The notes under the pieces were generated by a model. It was not told where the DNA came from. It worked only from the letters and a program-made list of their open reading frames with translations, and searched no databases. A program made the position numbers and the translations under genes. A stretch of 64,000 nucleotides of DNA from Sternotherus odoratus (Eukaryota > Chordata > Testudines > Kinosternidae): positions 89,789,340-89,853,339 of the forward strand of contig JAVMKO010000002.1 in the NCBI GenBank assembly GCA_032164245.1, given 5' to 3'. Of the stretch, positions 38,101 to 52,554 are shown piece after piece. Position 1 is the stretch's first letter. Every line of letters starts with the position of its first letter.

Positions 38101-41100
38101 CCAGGATTGGATTAACCAGGATGTGGATTAACCAGGATGTCAAAAAAAATATGCGCAACTCGCAGAGCCGGCTCTGACTTTGCTGCCACCACAAGCACAC
38201 AAACAAAAAAACCCTACCAGGGCGCAGGGCAGCCAGTGAACCAACACCCTCTCCCCCCGGCACAGGATGGCTGGTGAATCAACCCCCACTCCTCATATTT
38301 CCTATGGATGGTGATTATCCAGGATTTTATTAACCAGAATTATTATTTTCCGTATCATCCTGGATAATCGAGAGTCTACTGTATTGATTTTAATCAGAGA
38401 TACTTATTTTTATTCTAATGAACATGGTGGGATCTTTTCTTTCTAAACTATTCTTTTTGTTAAAAAAAAATTAAAAAGGGGGAGGGTGGTCTGATGTCAA
38501 TCTTCTGTTTTCCAACACAGAACATGTGTACCATTGAAGGAGAGCTGGAAAACCTATTGGGGGAGTTTTGCATCAAGATGAAAGGTAATTGCCTCCCTCC
38601 CAAGCCTTCTGCATGAACAGAATTGCCAGAGCTCTCTGTGTGTGTTCCTAAGAGCTCTAAGAGCAAAAGCTAATTTAGATTTAATGTAGGAGAGAGAGGT
38701 TTGTTTTTCCCATCACATCAATTGTTGAGTCTTTAGAACCCTGACTTACACCCACACCCAGTAGAATTGATCCGACTAGTTTGATGCTCAAATCTGTACA
38801 GTGAGTTCTTCAAAGACAAATCTTTCTATTTTTGAGAGAGATGGGGTAATTAGATTGCATTGCTTTGGTGATCAAGATAAGTGTGTGATGCAGTGTCTAA
38901 GGTGATTCTATCTTTTAACATAAAAGAATGGGAGAGGAGACACAATCAATGATGCACCATCAGAATTTTCTCTGTGAAGTTCAATGCAGGAGATACAGCA
39001 ACACTGTTGTAACCCTAGGATCTGAGGGTGGAGCTGAAATATACATCTCTGAAAAGCTTAAACAACCCTAGTCATTTCAATGCAAATTACTTTTTATTTT
39101 GTGTCGTGCGTTAATACCAGAAGAGCAGCACAGTCTTCTCCACTTGCACTGAATGAACAGTAATGTCAGAAGGTGAAGGGTCTTTGTTCTCTTTTCATAA
39201 CTTAATGATGTTAAAAAACAAATCATGATCGTTTTACCAAGTAAGGACAATGGCCCTGGCAGCCTTCCCTTCAGGATTAACTCCCCCGTCGATAGGAGGG
39301 GTACTAAACATCACCACACATGCGCCATGGAGTGCCACCCGGCTCCAGTACTCTAGGTGCTGTCACAGCCCCAAGTGCTGGGAGGTGGCGCACAATCAAC
39401 TAAACAAACCTCCCAGTATTCCTTTCCCAGCCTCTGTGGAAATATACTGTGATCAAGCTGTAGCCATTTGAACAGTACCAGAGGAGAGGCATGGCCTTTC
39501 CAGGTTCGTCTAGTAATAACAAGAGCTACAGTGCTTTCATCCTGCTTTCCCTACCACTCCCTTCTGTGTCCCTTCACTCAAACAAATGCTGTAGTAGGCC
39601 AATCCCGCCCCCCCCCCCCAATCAAAGACAAAGATGGAGCTGCAGGTTTAAACCACCCTCTCTCTCCCCCTTCTACTGGGCTGAAGAAAATGTTTGTTTA
39701 TTTACATAAGATATGTTCAGTGATACTGCCCAGCAGAGACCAAGTTAGCTGATACGAGCACCTTTGTGGGGGTGGGAGCAGCAGCAGAGTACAAGTAAAC
39801 ATAAATTATTTATAAACAATAAATAAATTAGAAAGTGGGAGGCAATACGAGCCCTGACAGAGGACTGCTTTGTTCTTCTGCTCCCACTGTTCAGGAGAGA
39901 GTAGAGGATACTCTGTGCTCTGTTCAGAGAACCCACTAAAGAAATGAAAGGAAAGGATCTGGGTCCAAATTCTTAATGCAATGACCAACTATAGATCAAC
40001 CAGTAGGATTTACCTGCAGTGGGTTGGATCTAAACATCTCTTGTTTTTTAAAAGGGGGTTTGTTTTGTGAGACTTTGTGTTAGTCACATAGGCACAGATC
40101 CTCAAAGGTATTTAGGCACTTCACTCCCTTTGAAATAGGGTGACCAGACAACAAGTGTGAAAAATCGGGACAGGGGGCTGGGGGGAATAGGAGCCTATAT
40201 AAGAAAAAGACCCAAAAACCGGGACTGTCCCTATAAAATTGGGACATCTGGTTACCCTACTTTGAAATCCATGGAAGTGAGGTAACTAAAACCTAAGGTA
40301 TTAGTCTCTCTGTGCTGCACATCCCCATCTGTCAAACAGGGATAATGCTTCCCTACCTAATCATGTGTTAAGAGGATACATTAATTTGTAAGCTACTCAG
40401 ATGCTATAGTGATTGGGCCCATATAAGAACTGTTTAGGGTGATATAAAGAGGTATAATTAGGAGTAATGGGATGAAATAAAGTTGAAGAATTTTATGCCA
40501 AATATCCTAATAAGGAGATATGAGAGTCTGTAGGAAAGTGGAAGAAGTTACATACACCATTTAAATTAGGCTTGTGGAAAAAAATAGTAGATGTGTACAG
40601 TGTCTGTAGCGAACAGTCTTGCATGGGTAGGGAGAGGGACATAATTGGTGTGTGTATCTCGAACTCCTATACATCTAGGAAGAGAAAGCATCTTAAAAGA
40701 ATCCTGCTCTTTATAGTTTGTGTCAGTTTGGTAACTGTTTGCAAGTAAACGTAGTTATCGGTGATGCCAACTCTTATGAACCTCATGAGGGTATTAGATG
40801 TTAGCCTTAAAGCCCCAGCTTCTGAAGTCATATGGTTACAGGAGAATCTCCACTTTTTTTATTTTTGAACTACAAAGCTTTCAGCCCTTGTGCTTACAGA
40901 GAAAAACTTGAACCCTGAAGGCTCTGCAAAAGGCAAATAGGAACCCCTCCGACAGGTTAAGAATAATTAATCTCCTGATATGTTTTAGGCCTGACTCTGG
41001 TTTTTGAACAGTTGTTGGGGCTGGCAGTACTGGCATTCTTCGGATTTTTATATCAAATGGCAAATACTTCTTAAATTTAGGAAGGACTCTTACTGAAATG

Positions 41101-42893
41101 GTAAATTAGGCTTGTGAAGGATTGCTGCCACCTACAGACAAGACTTAAGAATAGAACACAGTATTATTGTAAAGAAAGTGAGGAATACTTGTAGCACCTT
41201 AGAGACTGACTAGTTTATTTCAGCATAAGCTTTCGTGAGCTATAGCTCACTTCATCGGATGCATAGAATGGAACAGAAGTAAAATGCATTTATACACACA
41301 GAAAGAAAAAGAAAAGGAAAAAAAATTGTACATTAGTATACCAATTCTAAGAGGGCTGTTAAATGTAGTATTATTGTAAGCCTCCAAGACACCAGATTTA
41401 AGTACAGTATTAAATGACCACTTCACTAACTGCCTCTAAGCCAAGTTCTCTCCGTGCAAACTAAGGCTGGATTCTGCTTTCAGTTAAATTAGTGGAACTT
41501 AGTGGTTGTCAGAGAAGTGACATCAATGTAAATGAGAGCAGTTTTTGGTGTATAATCTTGGTTATGGATGATTGTTGTGTGTGTATAAAATATACCAGGC
41601 AACATTGCATATGGTATTAGAATTGCAGATCTAAGCTTTCTTTGTGCAATGCAAAGTGTATAGTCTTAATGTTCCACCAAATATTTGCATTTATTAGAGG
41701 TGTCACAGTTATGTCCAAGAGCAAAAGTTGACCCAAAACATGTCATGGCATGTATCTCATGCCATTTATGTCAATATAGGATGCTGTGTGTTGCTGAATG
41801 TGGTGACCTGTTTCAGTTTTATCAAGACTTTTTAATAATTAAATTCACCCTCTGACCATGTGGCATAACAAATATCACTGGGCAAAAAATAGAATTAAAA
41901 AATGCACTGTCAACTGCCTTTTACCAGTGTGGATAGTGGATATACTGAACAAAAATCAAACTAGCGGACAGCAAGTTATCAAAGATCTTTCTAGCATGAC
42001 TGTTGTCTACTTGCATTATATTCAGATAGTTTTGTTCATTTCACATGATCACCATTTATAATAAACTATGACGCAGAGATCATGAAAAAAGAACGAAGTT
42101 GTAAGCTTATGTCATGTCCCCTTTCAAGCTGTTCGGTCCTTGACACACTTCACTCAACAGCTGCCAAGGATAAAGGAATGGATTCGGTTTCCATTTCTTG
42201 GGGCTGTCATAGTGGCTCAGAAATGCATTTCCAATCCACCAGAAGATACTTGAGATCTGGGATTGTCTTATTAACTGATGTGTAGAGCTGCATTAAAGAA
42301 TTTGAGGGACTAGTAGGAAGTTTTCATAGCTAAAATCCAGCCAGGAGCATAAATCAGACATTCAAACACCAAACAAACCAAATCCGTGATTGGGTTACTC
42401 TCTCAGCTACCAATGCATCCTACTCTCATGTTGCCCAGCAACAAAAAAAATGAACCCAGCCGCTTCCCTGCATCCGTGGGATCTTCATAGAAGCCAGAGA
42501 AGCAGCCTGAGTCTCAAACAGTAAGAAATACTGCTGGGTTCAGTTCTCTTAGAAAGGATGTACAAAGTGCTGATGCCTATGGAGTGACTGCACTGATGCC
42601 ATAAAAGGAGTGCCAGGGTTTTGATCAGGTCTGAAACATTCAGTTTATACAAGTCAAGGGAGCTAGACAAGGAAGAAGGTGTCAAATAAAGAGTGTCTTC
42701 TGAAAATGATCGGAAATGTCATTTGCTCTTAGGTCTGGCTGGTTTTGCACGTCTTTGTCCTGGAGATCAATATGAGGTAAGTATTGTGTCAGCTTCCTTA
42801 GTATAAAAGGGGGCAGGGGGGAGGTTCCATCACTTTGTACACATCATCCTGAAAGTAATGTATTGTGTTGACACCTGGAAAGAGCTACTTTTT

Positions 42894-42928
<35 letters not shown>

Positions 42929-45900
42929 TTAGCAAGGAAAGCCCCACTGTTGTCTTTATGACTGAATATGTCAGCAGTGAAGACTCAAAGATCAGACCAC
43001 AGTACTGGATGATTGTTTATTAAGATAACAATAGGTCAGTCTTTAGCTTTTAGAAAGAAGTCATGGCTCTCAATACCTTATTCCTGGCCTAAGTCTCCAT
43101 TTCCTCTATGCAGAAGATGCCTCATTTACCCAGTCAGGGCAGACTGAACAGAACAAAGCTAGTAGAGCAACACTACATCAATGGGGCATTAATACCAGGG
43201 CAGAATAGGTTATGCTGAGTGGGGGAGTGGCACTATATGTGAAAGAAAGCATAAACTCAAAGATAGTAAAAATCTTAAATGAATCAAACTGTACCATAGA
43301 ATCCCTATGGATGGAAATTCTATGCTTGACTAATAAGAATACAGCAGTAGGAATATACTACCAACCACCTGACCAGGATGGTGACGGTGATTGTGAAATG
43401 CTCAGGTTGATTAGAGACACTATAAAAAATAGAAAACTCAATAATGGGGATTTCAACTCTCCCCATACTGACTGGGTACATGTCACCTAGGACAGGATGC
43501 AGAAATGAAGTTTCTAGACACCATCAATGACTGCTTTTTGGATACTGGACTAGATGGATGATTGAACTGACTCAGTATGGCCTTTCTTAAGTCAAACTTT
43601 ATCAGATGTCGCTCAAAACCAACCAGAACCTTTTGGAAGTCAGAAGTAGTTTAATAAAAGGTTTTCTCCCCTTTCACCAAAACCCCACTTATTAATCCAC
43701 CAGTCACCATTTCTTATTTGCAGTGGCAGGTCCTCCATAGGGGGCAGACAGCTCACTAGCTAGTGGCAGGTTCTCTCTACAGAAGGCTGGCCAGGCAGCC
43801 TAATTCTCCCATACTAAGATCTTCCAGCCTGCTGTTCTCCCTGCTTTAAAATGTAGCATAAGGTAGGGGCTTCACTTCAATATGTGGCTTTACCTACATT
43901 TATGCCACAGAGTGTACAAATTCTTGGAGCATGTAGGATTCCTCTTTGTCTTCCCGAGAGACCTTGTCAGCCCCTAGAGAACCCTGATGCCTGAAGATAG
44001 AGGTAACAGACAGCCCTGTGATTCTCTCCCCTAGCTAAGGAGATGATAGAGCAGAGAAGTGGCCAAGAGATCACAGCTTCAGAAGAGGCTGTTTGGGGAG
44101 GAGGAGAACGGGACTCCCATGCAACCTCATGCGGACAAGCTTCTCACAAGCATATCAGCTTGTGGTGTTGTGCAGATCTGACCTCTGATTCGTTTCAAGT
44201 CTGTCCATCTCTAGCAGTGATGCTGAGAGGGAAGGGATTTCTGGTATTAAGGGGTTGCCTTCCCTTTCTGCCCTGGGTTCTGGATTGTCAGGAGCAAGTA
44301 TTTCTGCAAGACATCTAGTGCTATGAGAGCAGGTTTACATTATGAAATGAATGTGAGAACGCAGTGCCCCTTCAGCATAGACTTTCCACCATGTTTGGTA
44401 GAAAGCAGAGTTCAGCATTCATAGCATCAATTCTTCAGGTGTATTTCAGAAACTACCCTTTTCCTCATATCTCTGTCTGACATTTGTCTGCTGAGAACAG
44501 ACATTTGTCCTGCATGCCAAGGAACTGAGAGGACTTTTCTTTCTCATAGATTTTCATGCGGTATGGCCGCCAGCGATGGAAATTGAAAGGCAAAATTGAA
44601 GTGAATGGAAAGCAAAGCTGGGATGGGGAAGAAATGGTTTTCCTCCCTCTTATTGTTGGGCTGATCTCCATTAAGGTAAACACACTAATTTGTACTGTCT
44701 AGCCACCTGCTGCTAAAAGCTGCCCATAAAGTGGAAATAGAATATGAGGCCCTGTTCCGAATACTACTGCTCTTTACCGTTGCAGGTCACAGAAGTTAAA
44801 GGACTTGCTACTCACATTCTAGTGGGAAGTGTTACCTGTGAGACAAAGGACTTGTTTGCAGCTCGGCCTCAAGTGGTTGCTGTTGACATTAATGACCTTG
44901 GCACTATAAAGCTGAACCTTGAAATTACCTGGTAGTAAGTAGAATTGCTTTACTTTTCAATGGGTCAGCAGCTTCTCAGAGCCAAGTAGAAGCTCATATC
45001 CTCTCGTTTCCCTGGTGAAGAGCATTGGTAGACTGTAATGACCCCCCACACACACACACACACACATACACTCCCCCCGTGTGAGCTGGGGCTAGTCACT
45101 AAAGGTACATCTACACTTACAGCAGCATGTAGCGCACAGAACAGCACGTCCACCTAACACAGGTGGAAATAGCAGTGTAGACAGTGAAGCACAACATAGT
45201 CGAGTAGAATAATGTAGAGTGCCCTTCATGACTGTAACCAAGGGTGTGTACCCTACACAGCTCTCTATTAGGGTTGTCAAACCTCCAGGAATACATCCAA
45301 CCAAAACTGGCAACCCTACTCTCCATAGGCCCTGGCAGTGCCTCCCATGTCTACACTGCTTTTTTTCAGCAGCATAGCGTCCTGTTGCCTCCCTGCTGTC
45401 AGAGCCTTTTCCTGTCATTTCTAGTTACACACAACAGTGATGAGTTTGGACACAGCCTGTCTCACTGCAATGTGAAGCTGCACATACTCTACATATCGTT
45501 GCAAGTGTATACAAGGTCTTAGTGTGCTCGTTCAGTTCTCTACCAGTACGATGGTTAGAGGAGCACTTCTCCACTTCACAGAGGTGTTACGGGGATAAAT
45601 ACATTAAAGATTGGGTCACCCAAATGCTACAGTGATGAGGGGCATTTAGGTACCGTTTGCATGAAATTTTCAGTTACACTGGTGCAAATATTAGTGGAGA
45701 TTTACACTATCATTATAACCAAGAACAGAATTTGGCCCAGAGCATTAAAAACTAGCATTCGGGTGCTTGACACACTGCTTCAGGGCAGTGGGAAATCGCT
45801 TGACATACTCCCCCACAGCAATAAACACGGGATAATAGAGCAAGGATTCAAAGCAAATTTTATGGCTTTTTAATGAAGTATCTACCCGTCCTCGCTAAAC

Positions 45901-48900
45901 AAACACTGAAGTATTTAACATTTACATTTGTGTATGTTATATCTTATAATGCAATAAAGCATGAAACCAATCATGACAACTGCTGTATTCCACTGTGTTG
46001 TAACAGCTCTATTAATAGTAAAGAGCCTTTACTCCTAATTATTTTTGATACCTGTCATCTCAAATGCAAGAAAATTCTTCATGCTGTAGGAGTCCCATCA
46101 TATTAGCATACATAAAATTATTCCTGGCAGTGGACTGCTTTTCATCCTAAATGAAAATCACACTTCTGAGCTAACTGTCTAAGGAACAAGATTTTCTCTT
46201 TAATGGTTCACTTAAAAAGTGAATTCTCCTTTTTAGATTTGCTGCTAAAATCCATTACTTTTTGTGTGTGTCAGGTGCAGTTTATTCTAATAAACTAAAT
46301 GAATAATAATTTTTAAAAGGAAACAATTTCCCTGTAATTGTGATGCAGTCTCATTCTGCCTAAGGCGAGATTCATTTATTTATTTATTGCAGCCCATTTG
46401 ATGTTGAGGACTTGACCCCATCCACAGGCAATGTGAATAAGGCATCTGCTCTTCAAAGACGAATGTCCACGTATAGCCAAGGGACTCCAGAAACTCCTAC
46501 CTTTAAGGATCACTTATTCTTTGTAAGTTAAGTTTGGCCTCACATAATTATGTAAAGAGACCCTCACTGCCTCATCAAAATAATTGCTTAATTGCTTTAA
46601 AATGCATTTTTCCCAGCTTCATCATTATGCCGTGTTAAACGCTTTATGAAAAGCAACACACTTCTAGCTGTTCAGCCTGGAAGGAAAGCGTGTTTAGGTT
46701 CCTGTTACCCTAAAATATAATATGGTCAGTTATTGGATGCCTATACTTCTGCTTGTGTGCTTGTCATATTTGGGGAGACTTTATACAATGTATGTCTATT
46801 CAGCTATAGCAGTTTAAAACAATTAGAATAATCCTGGTTTGCTGTTTAATCTAACTCAGGGTGAAATTCACCCTTGTGCAATGGATCTGCACAAGGCCAA
46901 GGTGCCACTTAAACCATATTTTGATGGGTATAGTAGAATTTAAGTAGTGCACTGGCCTTGCACGGAGATGAATTCACCCACAATGAATATCTTTAAAGCT
47001 GGCCATTTAAGCGCTGTAACTATGATGCATTCAACTAATTACCCCTTTTGCTTTAACTGCTGAAGAAATGGCTACATCCTCCACAAGACAGGCCGCAGTT
47101 GTCAGTTTTAGATGCTCTGCAAGACACTTTCTTTGACAGGCTGCAGCGCAGTCGCTCTTTCAGTGACCTGCCATCTCTCAGGCTGAGGCCTAAAGCAGGG
47201 CTAGAGCAATATGTGAGTTTTGCTGGGGTGGCGGTGGGGGGCTGTTTGTGCGGGTGTGTGTAATGAATGATTGTTTCAGTGCTCATGTGGCTTCCTCTTT
47301 TCCATGCATGCTCTGTTTGATCTTTAGCATCACAGATCATCTAGTTTGCTGACTGGTTGCAAGGGAGAGACTGAGTATAAGCCCAATGTGGCTCTCAGGA
47401 AAGCCAATAGCAAAATTCCCATTGACATCAATAGGATCAGGATCACAGCCCCTATCTAGGGAAGGGGCAGAGATTCAGCACAAATGATAGTCCGGCAACC
47501 CGTCTTTAGGGATGCCAAGTGAGATTGGGTGATGCTCTATATTTTTCTTGTAATCTGACTTCCAGCACTGGAAGAAAGTTTTAAAATGTATGCACGTGGG
47601 AAAAAAAACAAACCAGAACTGCAAATATATTTAGACTTAGAATGAAAGATACAAAGAGTTCTGGGCAAAAGTTCAATAGAACTTTGGATGCTTTAATCTT
47701 AAAAACTAAGCCAATGTATAAATGCTTACAGCTTTCTTCAGCAAATTGTCAGCAAAATATTTGTCACTTTTCAACTGTGTTGTGTTCATATGTGCGTTGT
47801 GAGTTTGCTGTGCAATTCAGAAAATTCTAGGATAAAGATTGTTAAATGACAAGTGTTGTACTGTAGGCATTCAATGTCATTCTGAAGAGATTCTGATACG
47901 TCCCATTTTCCTGTGATTTTTTTAAATTATCTTTTTAATGTCCTACATCTCATTTCCAACTATCTACTTTAAAGATTGGTTAAAATAACAGAAGAATTTG
48001 TTCTAAAACTCCAGGATGGCTCAAACCTGTTTATAGTAAAGAAGATAGAGATTTTTTAAAAAAACATCCCATTATTCAGACTAAAGGAGAGTTAAATGTG
48101 AGAGAGTCATACATTTTGCTCCTTTTTACTGATGTCTTGTCTAACCAAAGGATAATTTTCATTATTTTTTTTTTAAAGTGTGTTCTGGTGAAATTCTCCA
48201 GTCAGAGCTATATGGCAAGTTTTGACTCCTAAATTTTGCTTCCCTACAATGTATAGAAACCCCATAGAGGTCAGTGAGAGATGTGCACATGTGTAAAATG
48301 TGGAGAGCAGAGATTCACTGCATAGATATAAGGCAGAAAATTCTATATACAGTACTGTATTCTACCTGTCAGTTTTCCAGAGAACTGGTGGAAACAGCAT
48401 CATGAGAGTTCTTCTGTTATCTGGATCTTCTATGTCAGTGGTCTGTAACCTTTTTATGTACAAGATCACTTTTTGAATTTAAGATCAACCCAGGATCTAC
48501 CCCACTTCTTCCCCAAGGGCTCTCTCTGTTGCTCGCTCTCACTCACTTTCACTGGGTTGGGACAGGAGGTTGGGGTGCAGAAGTGAGGGGTGCAAGCTCT
48601 GGGGGGAAGTTTGGGTGAGCGGGTCATATGGTCACATTGCGCCTAATCTCATAGAATCCACTGGACATTTCTTGAATTTTACTTTTTATTAGTGACAAAG
48701 AGTCCTGTGGCACCTTAAAGAAAGACTAAACTAAAAGACTCCACACTTCTGCAATTCCAGACTAACACGACTACCTCTCTGATTCTTTTTATTAGTGTCA
48801 TTTGTGGTTTTATAGATCCAAAATTCTTCAGGGATTGTCACAAATCGATGTAACGTTCTCAACAGCGTGGTGTGCACTGGCTGAGCCTGGGACAGGAGGT

Positions 48901-51900
48901 TAGGGTGGAAGTTCTGGGTGGAAATTTGGTGCAGAAGGCAGCTCCATACTGGGGCAGAGTGTTGGGGTGCAGGAGAGGGTGAGGGGTGTGGGCTCTGGGA
49001 GGGAGTATAGTGCAGGAGAGAGCTCTGGGCTGGGGCACGGGTTTGAGGTGCGGAACAGGGTGTGAGGTGCAGGCTCCGGCCAAGAGGTATTTACTTACCG
49101 GCGGCTGCTGGGCAGCGGTGCAGCGGGGCCATGGCCCCACGTCACTCCCGGAAGTGGCTGGTTGCTGGCATGTCTCTGCAGCCCGAGGGGGACAGCGGGT
49201 CTCCGTGGGGGCAGAGCATGGAGCTGCCTCCCTCACAAGGGGCGGTAGGGACGTGCCAGCAACGATGTGCCAACAGACAGACGCTTCAGGGAGCGGCGTG
49301 GGGCCACGGCGGGCATGCAGCCTGCCTGAGCCCCGCTGCTTCACCAGACTTTGCAGCCCAGAGATCGCTAACAACTGGCAGAAGCTCCAGGATTGACCAG
49401 TCGGCAGCGATTGACACATTGATGACCACTGTTCTGTGTGACCTATGCTCACCAGTTACTCCTGGTGGAACAGATACTTTTGACAAAACCATTAATGTAT
49501 TTCATGGGTAAGATTGTGTTCCTGAAAATCATAGAATATTAAACATTAAATTGAGCTAGTTACACAGTTTTGTGATCCTGGGATATTTTTTATTACTTTA
49601 GAAATGGAAAAAACAAAACAGGAAGTCTGAGCAATCATTAAACGAGTACAGATGTGCACAAAAGAACTGTAAAATGAACTATGAACATAGCTTTTCTATG
49701 TGAAGTAGTAAACTGAATAATGCAAATTAAATTAATCCAATTATACCTATTTGAATCTTACCATTGTGTCACACTCAATAGTGGGTTCAGTTTACTTTGC
49801 CAACAGAAGAGATACTGACTAAGTTTCCCAGACCTGAAGTACGCAGGAGACGTGCCAGGCTATGCCAGGGCTGAATTTGCATGTGTGTGTGTCTCTCTCT
49901 CTATCATGTGTGATGCATTCCTTGTGCTTTATTTTTACAAGTTTAAATTATCTTTGCAGTCCAATTCACCAGATGACATCTTTGAAAATGGGATGGCAGC
50001 CAATGAGAAGAGACCAATGTCTTTCAGTTTTGGCGATATACCCAATGGAGATTGTGCTCCTCCACTCAGCACTGTAGATTCTGCCTCTGCCCTGGACCCT
50101 TCCAGTCCTGAAATTACTCTCACATCTCCAGAGCACAAATCCCCAAAAAACCCAGCAATGGAAAGTTCCAGCACAAACTCGTCCCTGGACTCTACACCTG
50201 AGTCAAAAGACTTGGAGTCACAGCCAGAGCATATACCAGTACATGAGAACAAGGAGAGTTCCAGAGTAGCCTCTGAAGTTCACCAAAAGCTTCCAGGCCC
50301 TGGGAGTGATAACCTGTTTATAGAGTCTAGTGTCCCGGTGTCACTTCTACAGGAGACAGATGAAGGGTCAGAGCTGAAACCGGTGGAACTGGACACCTAT
50401 GAAGGTAACATCACCAAACAGCTGGTAAAAAGGCTCACCTCTGTAGAGGCTCCAATGACACCTGAAAGGCTGCAGTGTGAGGGATCAATAAGTGGCGAAT
50501 CAGAAGGATATAAGTCTTATTTAGATGGAAGCATAGAAGATGCCTTTCAGGGGCTTCTCCTAGTACTTGAGCCACATAAAGAACAGTATAAAGAATTTCA
50601 GGACCTGGACCAACAAGTGATGCATCTAGACGATATTCTCAAAGTAAGTATAATTTCAGAAAACATCAACCTAAAGCAAATCTGAATGAGTCTGATCGGC
50701 CCTATTAATTGTAAACAGCAAAGTACAATTTTTTCAGTCTGCTATCAAGAGCTCACTGGGAAAATACCTAAAATCAGCTGATTCACTCCAGCCTTGATTG
50801 ACCAACCATCTCTTTAGAGAGACCCATTTTAAAGCTTTGTTGTTTGCAGTTTGGTTACTATTACCTTATGTTCTTGAGCAATTCATATTTTAATTTAATT
50901 AGCTAGGAGCTGGGGAAAAAAGCAGGGAACCATATTCAACAAATAATTGAATAAATTTTCCCCCTCTGCAGAAATTACTTAGTGAAACTCTGACCTGTGT
51001 TATCCCAGAGCTCAGATCACAACCGTCCCTTCCATCCATAAAAATCTACAAGCCAGATCCTCCGCTGCTATAATTCAGCATGTCTTCATTGACGTCAGTG
51101 GAGCCCTGCTGGTTTATACCAGCTGAAGTTCTGGCCCTATAACTGGATGAGTGGAATTGTTCAAAAATGTCTAGGTGGCTTAGGAGCACAAGGTCCACTG
51201 AAAGTCACTGGGGCTTGTGCTCTTAAATCATGTAGGTTCTTTTGTAAGCCCACCCATAAGTATCTAAATCATAGAATCATGGAAGTGTAGGAGTGGAAGG
51301 GACCTCGAGAGGTGGTCTGGTTCAGTCCCCTGCACTTGAGGCAGGACTAAGTAATGTTACAAATCCTGTAATTGGTCTAAGAATGAGACTGAATCTATTT
51401 TACATATGTTACAGTACAGAAGGGCTTAACCGTAGGTTTGTTTCCCAGCTCTTCACTAATCACCGTGACGCACATTTTTCCCCACAAGAAGATACTCATG
51501 ATTCTTTATCATGAGGACAGAGTTAATTGGAAATAACTGCTTTCAAATGCTTCATATTCATATGCCAGGCGGTCTGCTGGAATGATCTGAGTAGTGTAGA
51601 ATTAGCCACATAATGGAAGAAGAGCATAACTAAGGAAAGGAGGGAGAGGTTGTCCTTGTGCATTACCATTTTAACATCTGTGTTTCCATTGGCATTTACA
51701 GCTACATGATACTTTTCCAAGTTAAGTGCTTTTCTGACAGCCCATTCCTCCTGCTCTGACTCCCTGAACTAGCTCCGAAGTGGATTTGTACATGAGAGGC
51801 TACAAGTATCAGTGATTTTTGAACTTCCCAGCTACTCTGCTGCTTCTGCAATTGAGGTCAGCTGTCAGAACAGGACTGGGGCAGGGGAGAATACTTATTT

Positions 51901-52514
51901 TCTCTCTGTGAAGCAGATCACACAAAGGAACAGAGAGGGGATGCATGTGCAGGGGGGATACTCGGACTCTTGAGAAAACTGCTTCATTGAGATCGCCATT
52001 CAACCTGCTCATTTGCTTGAAGATTGAGACTGTGGGTCACTAACCAAGTTGCTGGACTTCCTGTTCCAAAGGTCAAGACAGAAGCTTGTTTTAGCTGAAG
52101 CAAGCTTCTCTTGACTATGTCAGCAGGAAGAGAAAATTGACCGGGCGGTTGCTACAGTTTTGTTTTGTATAGGACGGGAAGCTGCCTTACTAGCCCATCA
52201 AACATATCAACTGAATGATAAGCTGGATAACCCATCCCTATCTCACAGGGGTGTTGTAAGGATTGTTAATGCTTCTATAGCCGTTGAAGGCGTCAGATAC
52301 TGTAAATGCTCAAGTATTAATATTATGTACAGATGGCATAGATACAAAACTCCACATCACCCCGAGCTGTGGGAAAGTGTGGTTCTGGAAACAGATCTGA
52401 ATTTCCCAGGTAGCTCATCTCTCCCTAATGGGCTAAACCTGAACCCTGGATCTTAACCCCAACTTTGGGGAAGGTTCTGTTCTGGAACCATACTTTGTGG
52501 CTTTGAGCCATCTC

Positions 52515-52554
<40 letters not shown>

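Noticed and set aside
48859..49452. 197-residue minus-strand frame and overlapping plus-strand frames
   Set aside because: They lie within a GC-rich non-autonomous hAT element. Frames overlap on both strands with no recognisable domain.
49852..49959. Upstream extension of the exon 13 frame with a Met start
   Set aside because: This is intron. The TTATCTTTGCAG acceptor and the family alignment place the exon start at 49960.
52514..52554. Possible short tandem array of biological interest
   Set aside because: It is a plain (GAT)n microsatellite in an intron.
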